A DNA stretch of 64,000 nt from Syntrophothermus lipocalidus DSM 12680 (GTDB lineage Bacteria; Bacillota; Syntrophomonadia; Syntrophomonadales; Syntrophothermaceae), in NCBI RefSeq assembly GCF_000092405.1, contig NC_014220.1, positions 1,240,001-1,304,000 on the forward strand, in the 5' to 3' direction. Shown here in pieces: positions 16,816 to 26,842 of this stretch (positions are counted from its first letter, which is position 1; each line of letters opens with the position of its first letter). The position numbers and the translations under genes are program-made. The notes under the pieces are model-generated. The model saw nothing but the letters and a program-made list of their open reading frames with translations, searched no databases and was not told the origin of the DNA.

Positions 16816-17793
16816 TCATCCTTTCCTGAGCCTCATTCCAATCCGGCGCCTGAACTCTCCTCGCGGATCCGCGTCCTCATCCCGCATGCTTTTACCGGTG
16901 AGTCGCAAGAATACATCATCTAAAGTCGGCTTAGCAAAATTTACTTTCTCAATCAACCCCGTCCCCGCTTGCTGCAAAAGAACCGGCAAAAGCTCGTCCG
17001 CACGCTGAACCTCGAACTTGAGCCCTTCCTGGATGAACTCCGGCTTCACCTCAAAACGTTCTTCCAAAAAGGCCGCCAGTTGGTGTACCTTGGAAGATGT
17101 GACTTCTACCACGTCCCCTTTGACCATTTGTTTGAGATTATCGGGGGTATCGCAGGCGATGATACGCCCGTGGTCTATAATCGCTATGCGGTCACAGTTC
17201 TCTGCTTCATCCATATAATGGGTGGTCATAAAGACCGTGGTCCCGGTCTCCTCCCGGGTACGTCTGATGTAATCCCATATATGTTTCCTAGTCTGGGGAT
17301 CCAGCCCCAGGGTCGGTTCGTCCAAGAACAGCACCTTCGGCAAATGGACCAGGCCACGAGCGATTTCCAGGCGTCGCTTCATTCCTCCGGAGAAGGTCTT
17401 GACCAAGTCGTTACGCCGTTCCCACAGCAGAGCCAGTTTCATCACTTCTTTGATACGCTCCTCGAGATACCTGCCGGTCAAACCGTAGATCATACCGTGA
17501 AAGACCAGGTTTTCTGTGGCCGTGAGATTTTCGTCCAAAGTGGGCTCTTGAAAAACCAACCCGATGTTCCGCCTCACCAGGGTCTGTTCGTGCTCGACAT
17601 TGTACCCAGCAACCCAGGCTTCCCCACCGCTGGGCTTCAGCAAAGTGCAGAGCATGTGAATGGTAGTGGTTTTGCCTGCGCCGTTGGGGCCTAGAAACCC
17701 AAATATCTCTCCCTCGTAAACTTCGAGGTCCACGCTGTCTACAGCGACCAGTCTACCGTACTTGCGGGTTAGCTTTTCAGTGGCAATTATCAT
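16816..17793 (-). CDS. ABC transporter ATP-binding protein (DrrA-type)
   Basis: 325 residues. Walker A GPNGAGKTTT, Q-loop VFQEPTLDENLT, signature FSGGMKRRLEIARGL, Walker B VLFLDEPTLGLD and switch His TTHYMDEAE are all intact. A ~90-residue C-terminal extension (from about residue 225) is typical of the DrrA daunorubicin-resistance group. It powers the permease encoded just downstream. Confidence 0.95.
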   Translation of the reverse strand: MIIATEKLTRKYGRLVAVDSVDLEVYEGEIFGFLGPNGAGKTTTIHMLCTLLKPSGGEAWVAGYNVEHEQTLVRRNIGLVFQEPTLDENLTATENLVFHGMIYGLTGRYLEERIKEVMKLALLWERRNDLVKTFSGGMKRRLEIARGLVHLPKVLFLDEPTLGLDPQTRKHIWDYIRRTREETGTTVFMTTHYMDEAENCDRIAIIDHGRIIACDTPDNLKQMVKGDVVEVTSSKVHQLAAFLEERFEVKPEFIQEGLKFEVQRADELLPVLLQQAGTGLIEKVNFAKPTLDDVFLRLTGKSMRDEDADPRGEFRRRIGMRLRKG

Positions 17794-17928
17794 TGCTCAA
17801 CCCCCGTGTCCTTCATGCAAATTAGGGACAACTCCTCTTTTGCGTTTCGGTCCCCTGCTTTTACTATCAATGGGCTCATGTAATAATTCCAACTCTCCTG
17901 CATATTGTTCATACTGGAGGTGAAAATC

Positions 17929-18297
17929 TTGGCAATCATGAAATCCGTAGAGTTAAAAGGGCTTCTTCTGACCTGTACCGTGGCTGCGGTACTAGGGGCC
18001 TTGGTAGCTGCCATAGTTTACTTCAGTCCTCTTAAGGAAACCACCCTTGCCCCCCTGGTTAACCTTGTCCTCATCATAGCCGTTTTTGTGGGTGGCAGTT
18101 ATGTAGCCAAAACTAGAGGCAGCCGCGGACTAATTGGAGGAATCACTCTCGGCATCATGTTTTTTGTAGTCATGTTCGTACTAACTCTAATTTTCAGCCC
18201 AAGTCTGCCAGGTTTCAAGTCCTTCTTACAACACCTGTGCATCTGCCTCATCGCTGGAGGCCTGGGCGGTATATTCGGTATCGGACTTTCTTCTTGA
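17929..18297 (+). CDS. TIGR04086 family membrane protein
   Basis: 122 residues from TTG 17929, 7 bases after GGAGGTG; ATG 17938 is an alternative with poorer spacing. Four hydrophobic helices with conserved Gly (GSRGLIGGITLGIMFF, LIAGGLGGIFGIGL) match the TIGR04086 (YrzE-like) family of spore-formers, function unknown. It stands alone upstream of the K+ channel gene. Confidence 0.75.
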   Translation: MAIMKSVELKGLLLTCTVAAVLGALVAAIVYFSPLKETTLAPLVNLVLIIAVFVGGSYVAKTRGSRGLIGGITLGIMFFVVMFVLTLIFSPSLPGFKSFLQHLCICLIAGGLGGIFGIGLSS

Positions 18298-18379
18298 GAA
18301 AACCTTTTATCTTACAAGACGACAAGTTAAAATAGAACTGGTATCTTTCGGATACACTCATCCATTATGGAGTGATAAC

Positions 18380-19387
18380 TTGTCCGAAGCAAGGCTTAAA
18401 TTAATTACGGCCCTCACCTACCTCATCATCGTGATCGTGGTAGGTGTGTTAGGGCTTATGTATTTTGAAAACTGGCCTTTGCTTACTGCCGTGTGGGCTA
18501 CAATCGTGAGCCTTAGCACCACCGGCTACGGGGACATTGTTCCGGTTACCATTGGCGGGCGGATCTTTATGATGATATTGATCGTAGCCGGAGTAGGGGT
18601 CGTAGCCTATTCGCTGGGAGCCATCGTCAGTATAACCATCGAAAGCCAGATCAACCGCATGATGGGGAGAAATACCATGGAAAAGACTATTCGAGCCCTC
18701 AACAACCACATCATTATTTGTGGAGCGGGACGAGTTGGCATGAGCGTTCTGGAAATCATTCGCGGTGAAAACATCCCGTACGTGCTCTTGGAGCAGAATC
18801 CCGAGACGGTAGCCCGCCTGCAAGTTGAAGGTATTGTAGCCATGGCCGGTGACGCGAGTGACGACGAGGTGTTGCTCCGAGCCGGCATCCAGCGGGCTCG
18901 AGACATAATTACCGCCCTGTCTCAGGACCCTTACAACGTTTTCGTTACTTTGAGTGCCCGAGCCTTAAATCCTAGTTTACATATCGTGGCCAGGGCCGAA
19001 CGCCAAGAAACCGTGGACAAGCTAAAAAGGGCAGGAGCCGATCGCGTGATTACTCCGGCCCAGCTGGCAGGTCAGCGCATGGCCACAGCCATGTTAAAAC
19101 CCGCGAGCGTTCAGCTGGTAGACACCTTGTTTGCCACCCACAATATCGAAGTACAGATTGAAGAAATAAATGTGGCCCCGGGTTCACCCCTGGTCAACAC
19201 CTCTATCCGTAATATCAACCGTGACGACTCCAATGTCATCATCGTTGCCGTCATTCGCGGCGACAACATAATCGTTAGTCCGCGGGCAAATACCAAAATC
19301 GAGGCAGGCGATATCTTAATTGCCATGGGTTCGCGTGAAGACCTGAGCAAGCTGGAATCCAGTATAACAACAGCTATCCCGGAATAA
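18380..19387 (+). CDS. Two-helix potassium channel with TrkA-N (RCK) and TrkA-C domains
   Basis: 335 residues. Two membrane helices flank a pore loop with the selectivity filter TTGYGD (about residues 48-53). A Rossmann TrkA-N domain (IIICGAGRVGMSVLEI from ~112) and a TrkA-C ligand domain (~250-330) follow. This is the MthK-like layout: a K+ channel gated by a cytoplasmic nucleotide- or ion-binding ring. TTG 18380 follows TGGAGTG. Confidence 0.93.
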   Translation: MSEARLKLITALTYLIIVIVVGVLGLMYFENWPLLTAVWATIVSLSTTGYGDIVPVTIGGRIFMMILIVAGVGVVAYSLGAIVSITIESQINRMMGRNTMEKTIRALNNHIIICGAGRVGMSVLEIIRGENIPYVLLEQNPETVARLQVEGIVAMAGDASDDEVLLRAGIQRARDIITALSQDPYNVFVTLSARALNPSLHIVARAERQETVDKLKRAGADRVITPAQLAGQRMATAMLKPASVQLVDTLFATHNIEVQIEEINVAPGSPLVNTSIRNINRDDSNVIIVAVIRGDNIIVSPRANTKIEAGDILIAMGSREDLSKLESSITTAIPE

Positions 19388-19654
19388 GTATTGACCGAAT
19401 ACTCGCCACTGTCCCTACAATGAAAGAATTATGACTGATTGTGGATTCGCAGTACACTGTGCACTCGTCTGACGGACCCATTTTTATATTGAAAGCTTCG
19501 TCCCCTTTCTTTTTTGGCCTCAAGCCTTATTATCCCCAGATCCTCAGCAATATCTTCCTCAAGAAGGCCGGCACCCTGAAATAAAACACCCGCAACCCCT
19601 TCACCCCTTCGTTCAACGATTCAGTCTATTATATGCTGCCTTCAGTCCAGAAGT

Positions 19655-19942
19655 TCATCCCTGAGGAAATATCTTTACCACGGCGGCCCTCTTGCCGTCC
19701 CTGGTAATGTGATAAACCCCTTCAATCAAGACCTGATTCTCAGCCAGAACCTGGCAGTACTCATCGGTTTTCTGGGGTCTAAATTTTACCGCTAAACCGC
19801 AGCTGGTGGAGATTTCCCTAGGCGTCGGCATCATCACAAACTCCGCCTCTACTGATTTGAGGACTTTTTCCGCCTTCATGGCTTGGGATGTCGACGGAAA
19901 AACAATAACACAGTAGTCGGATAGACTTATTATATCCCGCAC
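19655..19942 (-). CDS. DUF3343 family protein (putative Se/S carrier-like)
   Basis: 95 residues, start GTG 19942. The fold and the MMPTPREISTSCGLAVKF stretch with a single conserved Cys in SCGL match DUF3343, small proteins common in clostridia and often linked to sulfur or selenium handling. It lies 18 bp after the thioesterase gene on the same strand, so the two are probably cotranscribed. Confidence 0.8.
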   Translation of the reverse strand: MRDIISLSDYCVIVFPSTSQAMKAEKVLKSVEAEFVMMPTPREISTSCGLAVKFRPQKTDEYCQVLAENQVLIEGVYHITRDGKRAAVVKIFPQG

Positions 19943-19960
19943 TTGTCTCTATCCTTTCTG

Positions 19961-20413
19961 TCACTCGGAAAGGTTTTTCTGCAACTCGGCAACACCGGTT
20001 CTAAAGAAACTGCCCTGAGCGCAGGCCACTACATCCTCGCCGACGTAAACCGAAGCTTCGGCAAAAATAACGTTCCGCCCCGTCTTCACAACCCTGCCCT
20101 TGCCGACCAGAAGGGCCCCGGCGGGAGGAGCTGACAGGAAACTTATGCTGCAGTCAATAGTAACACCTCTCACGCCCAGTGAGCGGATAGCGTTGCCCAT
20201 GGCCGCGTCGGCCAGAGACGCTATCAATCCCCCATGGACCCTACCTAAAGGATTGGTGTGACGCTCGTCGATTTCAACCACCAGTTCCGCCGAACCGGGA
20301 GCCAGAGCCTGGGTTCTTATCCCAACCAACCGGTAGTAAGGAGTTTGTTCGTTTGCTTCAATAATATGGTGAAAAAGCAGCTCGTCGATCCCCATGTTCT
20401 TAGGTTCTATCAT
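19961..20413 (-). CDS. Hotdog-fold thioesterase (PaaI family)
   Basis: 150 residues from ATG 20413 (GAGGTGG upstream); the longer frame to 20467 lacks a start site. The hotdog motif NPLGRVHGGLIASLADAAMG is intact, with the Asp nucleophile region of PaaI/YdiI thioesterases. It should hydrolyse acyl-CoA thioesters, fitting the acyl-CoA metabolism of this genome. 285 bp upstream to ahcY hold no gene. Confidence 0.88.
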   Translation of the reverse strand: MIEPKNMGIDELLFHHIIEANEQTPYYRLVGIRTQALAPGSAELVVEIDERHTNPLGRVHGGLIASLADAAMGNAIRSLGVRGVTIDCSISFLSAPPAGALLVGKGRVVKTGRNVIFAEASVYVGEDVVACAQGSFFRTGVAELQKNLSE

Positions 20414-20698
20414 CGTATCCACCTCGCAACAGGATAAAATAAGCCACAGACTAACACAAACCCTCATTTGTCGTGGGGGCTAGGGCTCATCCTTGTCTAA
20501 GCATCAGAACGGCTAAGTTTACTATAATCTTTAGGCGAGCTGAGCTGCAACCGCTTTTCTCGTATCAATCGTTGCCAAAAAGCTTGACGGCCGGGGGAGT
20601 AACGAGCCACAACACGCGATATTCCTGCTGTGCGTGGCAAAAAACGGCGCGCTGTTGTACAATGGATGCAAAGCTGGCTAGAGGAGGTTACCTAGATA

Positions 20699-21976
20699 AT
20701 GAAGCTTACTGCCGTCGACCAAACATCCCGCCCATCTATGATCCGGGATATAACCTTAGCTCCCAGCGGGCACCGCAAGATCGAATGGGCAAGCCGGCAC
20801 ATGCCGGTATTGAATATCCTGAAGACCGAGTTCGAAAAAGACCAGCCGTTAGCGGGAAAAAGAATCGCAATGTGCTTGCATCTGGAAGCCAAGACGGCTT
20901 ACCTCGCCCTAACTTTGCGAGCAGCCGGCGCCGAAGTGGTAGTCTGCGCCAGCAACCCGCTTTCCACGCAGGATGATGTGGTCGCGGCTTTGGTCGAAAA
21001 AGGCGTGACTGCCTTCGCCTGGCACGGGGCCACTCCTGAAGAATACGACATGCACATCGCCAAGGCCCTGGACTGCGAGCCTGATGCCCTCATAGATGAC
21101 GGTGGTGATCTAGTAGGTATGCTCCACAGGGAACGGCCTGCACAAGCGCGGAAGATTATCGGGGGTTGCGAAGAAACCACTACCGGGATCCTGCGGCTGA
21201 AGGCTATGGAAAGGGAAGGATCATTGTTGTTTCCGATGATGGCCGTCAATGACGCGTTTATGAAGTACTTGTTCGACAACCGTTATGGGACCGGCCAGTC
21301 GGTGTGGGACGGAATAATGAGGACTACCAACCTAGTGGTGGCAGGCAAAACCGTTGTCGTAGCAGGTTACGGATGGTGTGGCAAAGGTGTTTCTATGAGA
21401 GCCAAAGGATTAGGAGCACGGGTAATAGTCACCGAAATCGATCCCATAAAAGCGAACGAAGCCCTGCTAGACGGGTTTGAGGTCATGCCTATGCAGCAAG
21501 CAGCGATCGAAGGCGATGTCTTTATCACGGTGACCGGCAACGTAAACGTCATCCGAAGAGAGCACATGGCGGTAATGAAAGATAACGCTATTCTAGCCAA
21601 TGCCGGTCACTTCGACGTAGAAGTGTCAAAACCTGACCTAGAAGCCTCGGCGGTATCACGCCGTACGCTTAAAAACAACATAGAAGAGTATTTGTTGCCG
21701 GACGGGCGCAGGTTGTACCTCCTGGCTGAAGGTCGGCTAGTCAACCTGGCAGCAGGCGATGGTCATCCGGCTGAAGTCATGGATCTCAGTTTTTCCCTGC
21801 AGGCCCTTTCCCTGTTGTATATGTTAGACAACCAAGAGCGGCTGCTACCCAGGGTTTACAACGTACCCGAGGAAATCGACCGCAAAGTAGCCGAGCTTAG
21901 GCTGCGTTCTCTGGGAGTAGAAATAGACCGGCTGACGCAGGAACAGGAAAGGTACCTCGCTAGCTGGCAATTATAA
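20699..21976 (+). CDS. ahcY: Adenosylhomocysteinase
   Basis: 425 residues. NAD-binding motif [21 protein letters not shown], substrate motifs [32 protein letters not shown] and C-terminal [10 protein letters not shown] identify S-adenosylhomocysteine hydrolase, of the shorter archaeal/Thermotoga-type form. It recycles SAH to adenosine and homocysteine in the cytoplasm. ATG 20699 follows GAGGAGG at 10-12 bases. A TATAAT at 20523 suggests a leader of ~165 nt, but I see no known SAH riboswitch in it. Confidence 0.95.
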   Translation: MKLTAVDQTSRPSMIRDITLAPSGHRKIEWASRHMPVLNILKTEFEKDQPLAGKRIAMCLHLEAKTAYLALTLRAAGAEVVVCASNPLSTQDDVVAALVEKGVTAFAWHGATPEEYDMHIAKALDCEPDALIDDGGDLVGMLHRERPAQARKIIGGCEETTTGILRLKAMEREGSLLFPMMAVNDAFMKYLFDNRYGTGQSVWDGIMRTTNLVVAGKTVVVAGYGWCGKGVSMRAKGLGARVIVTEIDPIKANEALLDGFEVMPMQQAAIEGDVFITVTGNVNVIRREHMAVMKDNAILANAGHFDVEVSKPDLEASAVSRRTLKNNIEEYLLPDGRRLYLLAEGRLVNLAAGDGHPAEVMDLSFSLQALSLLYMLDNQERLLPRVYNVPEEIDRKVAELRLRSLGVEIDRLTQEQERYLASWQL

Positions 21977-22084
21977 GCGGTCGTAGAACGGGGACGGGAT
22001 CGCAGCACAACGAACACCAGGCGAGAATAATTGGCAAGCATATATCAAAGAATATGAACAGGTCAATGACGAGGAGGACTTTTT

Positions 22085-23035
22085 GTGCTGCGGCAGCGTA
22101 CTTTGTTGATTTTTTTTGGTATTCTGGCCCTCATCATCGTTTCTGCGTATTTGCTGATGCGCTGGACCGGTCCCCCGACCCGTAAACCTCTTATCCGTAC
22201 CACCGAAGCTTCCAAAGGTAATTATTATACCGTGCGCGATAAACAAGGTCAGGTCTTGCTTCAAACCGGATTTCCCATAAACATCGGCGATGTGTTTATC
22301 AACGAAGATAACCGGGTTTTCGAGATCTGTGAAATGAAGGGCTGGGACGCAGTTGCCAGGCCGACGTCCCTATCAGTTTTCAACCAAGACCGGAATTCCA
22401 GTAGCATCGATATCAAAGAACATTGGGCTGTAAAGGAGGCGATCCCTGCCCAGGCTGCAGGTATCCACGTGGCCATATACCACTCACATTCAGACGAATC
22501 TTATCCCATATCTGACGGAACCTCCAGTATACCTGGCAATGGCACTATTTTCGAAGTCGGTGAGAATATGGCTAACAGTCTTAGGGCTTCCGGCATCAGC
22601 GTGACCCACAGTTACAATACTCACGGACCCCACGACAGTGGTGCATATTACCGTTCACGCCGGACAGTCTTTCAACTTCTTAAAGAAGGTCCCGACGCCA
22701 TCTTTGATGTCCACCGGGACTCGGCCCCGCCTGAAGCTTATTACACTTTGATCAACGGTCTGCCCACAGCCCGAACTATGATTGTAGTGGGACGCCAGAA
22801 CCCTAATCTAGGATCTAACCTGGATTTCGCCCAGCGAATAAAAAACCATGCCGACACAGTGTACCCCGGGCTTGTCAGGGGCATCTTCATCGGTCATGGC
22901 GATTACAATCAGGACCTGTATCCCACCACTCTCTTGTTCGAGATAGGCACTGACCAGTTGTCGCGGGAGAGTGCCCAACGCGGTGCTCAACACATGGGAG
23001 ACGTGGTAGCAGAGGTTCTGCGAGCTCGAACTTAG
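22085..23035 (+). CDS. spoIIP: Stage II sporulation protein P (SpoIIP)-like amidase/endopeptidase
   Basis: 316 residues. One N-terminal membrane anchor (LLIFFGILALIIVSAYLLM) then a SpoIIP catalytic domain with IYHSHSDESYP, FDVHRDSAPPE and LLFEIGTDQLSRESAQ, which hold the zinc ligands (His, Glu, His). SpoIIP cleaves peptidoglycan with SpoIID during engulfment, so the organism is a spore-former. GTG 22085 follows ACGAGGAGG. The N-terminal part is shorter than in Bacillus. Confidence 0.88.
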   Translation: MLRQRTLLIFFGILALIIVSAYLLMRWTGPPTRKPLIRTTEASKGNYYTVRDKQGQVLLQTGFPINIGDVFINEDNRVFEICEMKGWDAVARPTSLSVFNQDRNSSSIDIKEHWAVKEAIPAQAAGIHVAIYHSHSDESYPISDGTSSIPGNGTIFEVGENMANSLRASGISVTHSYNTHGPHDSGAYYRSRRTVFQLLKEGPDAIFDVHRDSAPPEAYYTLINGLPTARTMIVVGRQNPNLGSNLDFAQRIKNHADTVYPGLVRGIFIGHGDYNQDLYPTTLLFEIGTDQLSRESAQRGAQHMGDVVAEVLRART

Positions 23036-23187
23036 ACCTCCCCGGCCCGAACCTCGATAAGAGCCTCGCGCAGCTGTACTATCGCCCCGGTCAGATCTTC
23101 AAGCTTCTTATCGATCCTGACCAAAAGGTATATGCACACAACTGCTGGGAAACCGTAGTTGCCGATTTGAACCAAAAGGTCTGACAT
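23032..23187 (-). CDS. YvrJ family small membrane protein
   Basis: 51 residues from ATG 23187 (TGGAGGTGAGCTA upstream). The IGNYGFPAVVCIYLLVRIDKKLEDL core matches YvrJ. One membrane helix then an amphipathic helix. It overlaps the convergent spoIIP stop by 4 bases. In many clostridia YvrJ sits beside DUF2922 and DUF1659 genes, as here. Function unknown. Confidence 0.82.
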   Translation of the reverse strand: MSDLLVQIGNYGFPAVVCIYLLVRIDKKLEDLTGAIVQLREALIEVRAGEV

Positions 23188-23434
23188 TAGCTCACCTCCA
23201 AATCCAGGGATTATCACTGCCTGAGACGCACTCTCTGGTTCTCCCCGCTACAACGAGGAAACGGTTGCATCAAAGTTTCTTCGGGGAGTGTTGAGTGTTA
23301 CAAACTTAACGTACCTCGGGGACATTAAATGCCGCGTCCCCGGTTAACGCTTTCCTGTGGTACTAATAGAATCATCACTAAAGAACAGAAACAAGCCGGC
23401 AATAAGGACCTGTAGCTTGTAAGTTCTCCAGATA

Positions 23435-23485
23435 ATTGGTTTTAATCAGTGGTAATCTGAGGTAATCTGTGTTTATCAGTGGCTG
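23435..23485. repeat. AATCTG/ATCAGTGG-type short repeats
   Basis: Words TTAATCAGTGGTAATCTG, GGTAATCTGTG and TTTATCAGTGGCTG resemble the repeats at 11462-11645. The gap 23188-23495 otherwise shows nothing coding. Confidence 0.5.
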
Positions 23486-23495
23486 TTTCCAATGA

Positions 23496-23522
23496 AAGAA
23501 GCCCGGGAATCCCGGGCTTCTT
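23496..23522 (-). terminator. Intrinsic terminator after DUF2922 gene
   Basis: Perfect 12-bp stem AAGAAGCCCGGG / CCCGGGCTTCTT with a 3-nt loop, 3 bp after the DUF2922 stop, followed on the minus strand by TTTC. Confidence 0.8.
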
Positions 23523-23524
23523 AT

Positions 23525-23746
23525 CTAAAGCTCGAGTTCTACCGTATCCTGGGTTACGACCCGAGCCCCCAGCTGACCCACCAGGTCACCGCCGGAGGAA
23601 GTAAATATCCCCTTGCTGATTATTTGCTGCATTGCTGCGTCTACTTCGGCCGCAGTAAGGTCTGCTCTGGCATCGGGCACCCTGATGGTGACCCTACGAC
23701 CGGCAGCGTTGGCAAAAGTCATTTCCAAGGTCCGTTCTTGAGCCAT
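23525..23746 (-). CDS. DUF2922 family protein
   Basis: 73 residues from ATG 23746 (GAAAGGAGGTG upstream). TLEMTFANAAGRRVTIRVPD and AEVDAAMQQIISKGIF are typical of DUF2922. Function unknown; cotranscribed with the DUF1659 gene 40 bp upstream and ended by a strong terminator. Confidence 0.85.
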   Translation of the reverse strand: MAQERTLEMTFANAAGRRVTIRVPDARADLTAAEVDAAMQQIISKGIFTSSGGDLVGQLGARVVTQDTVELEL

Positions 23747-23786
23747 TCCGTTCACCTCCTTTCTAATCTAAACCTTTCTCAGGGCA

Positions 23787-24011
23787 TTATACGTTCTCCA
23801 AGTCTGCTACATCCCGCCGCTGAATTCCAGCCACCGGCTTCTCCTGTAACCCTGCCAGGGTTTGCCCGACCGCGTAAACGTCGTCTGACGTCGCTGAAGG
23901 CTTAACGTTTCTGTAACGTCGGGCTGCCAAGATTGGGTTACCTTGAGCGTTGACCCCGTTTTCTACGTTCACGATGAGCTCGCTCGTAACCGTAACAGCT
24001 TGTACCGCCAT
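23787..24011 (-). CDS. DUF1659 family protein
   Basis: 74 residues from ATG 24011 (GAAAGGAGGTG upstream). The pattern ELIVNVENGVNAQGNPILA, then RRYRNVKPSATSDDVYAVGQ and LAGLQ matches DUF1659. Function unknown; it forms the usual pair with DUF2922. Confidence 0.85.
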   Translation of the reverse strand: MAVQAVTVTSELIVNVENGVNAQGNPILAARRYRNVKPSATSDDVYAVGQTLAGLQEKPVAGIQRRDVADLENV

Positions 24012-24457
24012 GGTGTTCACCTCCTTTCTGCTGCCATTGTAAACCGGCCCCTTCTATTTCCTCGAATTACGGGAGATGGCAAGGTCAACAAGGCAGAAAG
24101 GCGGAAAAAGACACTCTCGGCCAAGTTAGGGTTGACTTCTCTGAAACCATGCACGCTGGTTTGTCAGAAAGGCAAAACTACCATTAATAAGCAAAGCCAA
24201 TAGACATGATTGTTGGATCATCCAGCCGATTTCCAGCTTGGTTTTGACGCACAGACAAGATGCAGATATAATAAAATATGGATGATTATAAAGTCCGGTA
24301 GTGACAATCACTGCCATTAATGGTTCTTCTTGGGTTCTCGCTGTGCTCATACCATTCGGCCGCGCAACTTCTCTGACACGGACCCCTACAACACTTGAAA
24401 GTGTCACCTCGTATTGTCCCCTGCAACCGCAAAGTTGGGATGGGAGGAGAATCCTCA
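24012..24457. other. 446-bp intergenic region, divergent between DUF1659 and the activator gene
   Basis: No supported gene. Reading frames here are short and lack ribosome sites. It must hold the divergent promoters of both neighbours; I do not see a convincing sigma-54 site. Confidence 0.5.
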
Positions 24458-25861
24458 ATGGAGCCATTGGATACAGGTCTTGGTGTAATCGAGTTGTTAA
24501 CAGAAAATCCCTCTATATGTGCGATAGTCGTAGATCAGAAAGGTACTGTGGTTTCGGTTAACTCTACTTATTTGCGGGTTTTACAGAAGTCAAAGGAAGA
24601 AGTAGTCGGAAAATACATCGGCGATGTTACTCCAAATACGAGGACTCTAGTGGTATTGCGTACCGGTAAGGGTGTTGTCGGGTACGATTGGTCAATCAAC
24701 GGATACAACATGATAGCTTGTGCTTTACCTCTTATAAGCAACCAAACAGTCGTGGGTTGTTTTGCTTTTAGCCTCTTCATGGATATCTGGGACGCGAAAG
24801 ACCTGGTAGAAAATCTCATGTTCGAACTTAACAGCTACCGGAATGAGGTTCGCAACCTGTATTCGGCCCATTACACTTTTGCCAGTATAATCGGCTCTTC
24901 CCCCAAGATGCAAAACGTCAAGTTCCTCGCGCAGCAGGCAGCATTGCATTCATCGACTACCGTGCTCATAACCGGCGAAAGCGGTACTGGCAAAGAGCTT
25001 TTTGCCCACGCCATACACAACTGCAGTCAACGCTCGCGTTTACCCTTTGTCCGAGTCAACTGCGCTGCAATTCCCGAGAGCCTCTTGGAAGCGGAGCTGT
25101 TTGGCTATGTAGAAGGAGCATACACCGGAGCGCGTAAAGGGGGTAACCTAGGCAAGTTCGAACTCGCCAACGGCGGTACGGTCTTCTTGGACGAGATCGG
25201 CGAAATGCCTCTATCCATGCAGAGCAAACTACTGGTAGTGTTGCAAGAGAAAGAATTTGAAAAACTGGGCGGCAGCAGACCGGTCAGGGTTAACGTTCGC
25301 GTTACAGCCGCTACCAACTGTGACCTGGAAGCCAAGGTTAAGCAGAATGGGTTTAGAGAAGACCTCTATTATCGTTTAAATGTGTTACGTCTCGAGATAC
25401 CGCCTTTACGGGAGAGACGGGAGGACATCCCTGAACTGGTTTACCATTTCATTGATAAGCTTAACGCGCGGTTGAAAACTAAAGTCAACGAAATAAGCAC
25501 CCGAGCAATGCAGATGCTTTCCAATTACCACTGGCCTGGTAATGTGAGAGAGTTAGAAAATACCCTGGAGCGCGCCATGATACTGGCTGATATGCAAGGG
25601 GGCAACATCCTGGAACCGAGCCACCTTCCGTTGCCTCACGATAATAGGAATGGAACCTTCCCAAACGGCAATGCTTTCCAGGATGGCGATGCTCACAGGA
25701 CTCTGAAAACCGCTCTGGAGGAGTTTGAAAAAGAATACATAGCTAATACGCTGAAGAACACCGGTTATGATAAAGAAAAGGCCGCCAAGGCCCTGGGTAT
25801 TGATGTTTCCTGGCTCTACAAGAAGTTGAAGAAACATAACATCACCGCCCGTGCCAACTGA
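24458..25861 (+). CDS. Sigma-54-dependent transcriptional activator (PAS-AAA+-Fis HTH)
   Basis: 467 residues from ATG 24458 (GGGAGGAG upstream). A PAS domain (about 15-110) is followed by the AAA+ domain with Walker A GESGTGKE (173-180), the sigma-54 contact loop as GAYTGA (220-225; Tyr in place of the usual Phe) and Walker [13 protein letters not shown] Fis-like HTH ([20 protein letters not shown]) ends the protein. It converges with the beta-oxidation operon, whose promoter is sigma-54 type, so it is one of two candidate regulators of that operon. Confidence 0.92.
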   Translation: MEPLDTGLGVIELLTENPSICAIVVDQKGTVVSVNSTYLRVLQKSKEEVVGKYIGDVTPNTRTLVVLRTGKGVVGYDWSINGYNMIACALPLISNQTVVGCFAFSLFMDIWDAKDLVENLMFELNSYRNEVRNLYSAHYTFASIIGSSPKMQNVKFLAQQAALHSSTTVLITGESGTGKELFAHAIHNCSQRSRLPFVRVNCAAIPESLLEAELFGYVEGAYTGARKGGNLGKFELANGGTVFLDEIGEMPLSMQSKLLVVLQEKEFEKLGGSRPVRVNVRVTAATNCDLEAKVKQNGFREDLYYRLNVLRLEIPPLRERREDIPELVYHFIDKLNARLKTKVNEISTRAMQMLSNYHWPGNVRELENTLERAMILADMQGGNILEPSHLPLPHDNRNGTFPNGNAFQDGDAHRTLKTALEEFEKEYIANTLKNTGYDKEKAAKALGIDVSWLYKKLKKHNITARAN

Positions 25862-25978
25862 CGGCGACAAAAGAAGACCGGGCTGCCGCACAGATTACTC
25901 TATTGGGTTCTCACTTTGGTGCGAACCGAATAAGCCCTTGCCCAGCCCGGATAGGTTACGCATTCCGATCTACCGGTG

Positions 25979-26758
25979 CTATTCCCCAATAAAATTCGGT
26001 TTTCGCTTCTCCATAAACGCCCTCATGCCTTCTTTCTGATCCCTAGTTGAAAAGAGTATTGCCACCTTCTCCAGTTCTTGTTCCAGTCCGGTGTTCAAAT
26101 CAGTGTTCAAGCCGGCATGGATGGAGGCTTTCAGATAGCGCAAAGCTAGGGGTGCTCTTGTGCTCAGTTTTTGGGCAAATTCCTTAGCCTTAGTAATGAC
26201 TTCGGAGTCCGGAACTACTCGGTTGACCAGCCCTAAACCGAGAGCGGTCTTGGCGTCGATGATGTCGCCGCTAAACATAAGCTCCTTGGCCTTGCCTACG
26301 CCGATAAGCCTGGGTATCCGTTGGCTACCTCCGGCCGCTGGGAATATTCCTAGAGTGACCTCAGGGAATCCAAAACGAGCCCCCTCTCCTGCAAAACGAA
26401 AGTCGCAACAGGCCGCTAATTCCAGGCCCCCGCCTAGAGCATATCCGCATATTGCTGCAATGGTCGGTATGGATATCTCTGCTAGGCGATTAAAAACCGT
26501 ATGGATTGAGGCCACGTATTTTTTCGCAGCGAGAGGTGTACATTCCATCATGGCTTTTATGTCTCCCCCGGCAGCAAAAACCTTTTCTCCGCCAGTTACT
26601 ATCAAGCCCCGAATCTGGTTGTCGGCAGCTATGACCTCGAGAGCCCGTCCTATCTCCGCAACCAGGGTCGAATTCAAGGCGTTCAAAGTCGCGGGATTGT
26701 TCAAGGTCAAAACCCCTACCGCTCCCTCTTTATCCAGGGTTACCACAGTATATTCCAC
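25979..26758 (-). CDS. Enoyl-CoA hydratase/isomerase (crotonase family)
   Basis: 259 residues from GTG 26758 (AAGGCGG upstream). Oxyanion-hole loops FAAGGDIKAM and GYALGGGLELAACCDF and the Glu-containing PEVTLGIFPAAGGSQRIPR segment (both catalytic Glu positions present) indicate a true hydratase, adding water to trans-2-enoyl-CoA. Last gene of the minus-strand beta-oxidation operon. Confidence 0.93.
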   Translation of the reverse strand: MEYTVVTLDKEGAVGVLTLNNPATLNALNSTLVAEIGRALEVIAADNQIRGLIVTGGEKVFAAGGDIKAMMECTPLAAKKYVASIHTVFNRLAEISIPTIAAICGYALGGGLELAACCDFRFAGEGARFGFPEVTLGIFPAAGGSQRIPRLIGVGKAKELMFSGDIIDAKTALGLGLVNRVVPDSEVITKAKEFAQKLSTRAPLALRYLKASIHAGLNTDLNTGLEQELEKVAILFSTRDQKEGMRAFMEKRKPNFIGE

Positions 26759-26842
26759 GAGACAGATCACCGCCTTCCCTACCTGGTTAAAACAACGCCA
26801 ACTATCCTACGTTCTTCAATTGCATCACGTTGGTTGACTAAG

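Noticed and set aside
16969-17694. A 241-codon plus-strand frame
   Set aside because: Fully antisense to the ABC ATPase gene, whose motifs are all intact; no ribosome site.
20529-20698. Possible SAH riboswitch upstream of ahcY
   Set aside because: The leader has GAGCTGCAACC and GGCAAA words but not the ordered SAH-riboswitch or GEMM core.
26160-26837. A 225-codon plus-strand frame
   Set aside because: Antisense to the enoyl-CoA hydratase gene; the sequence has no domain features.
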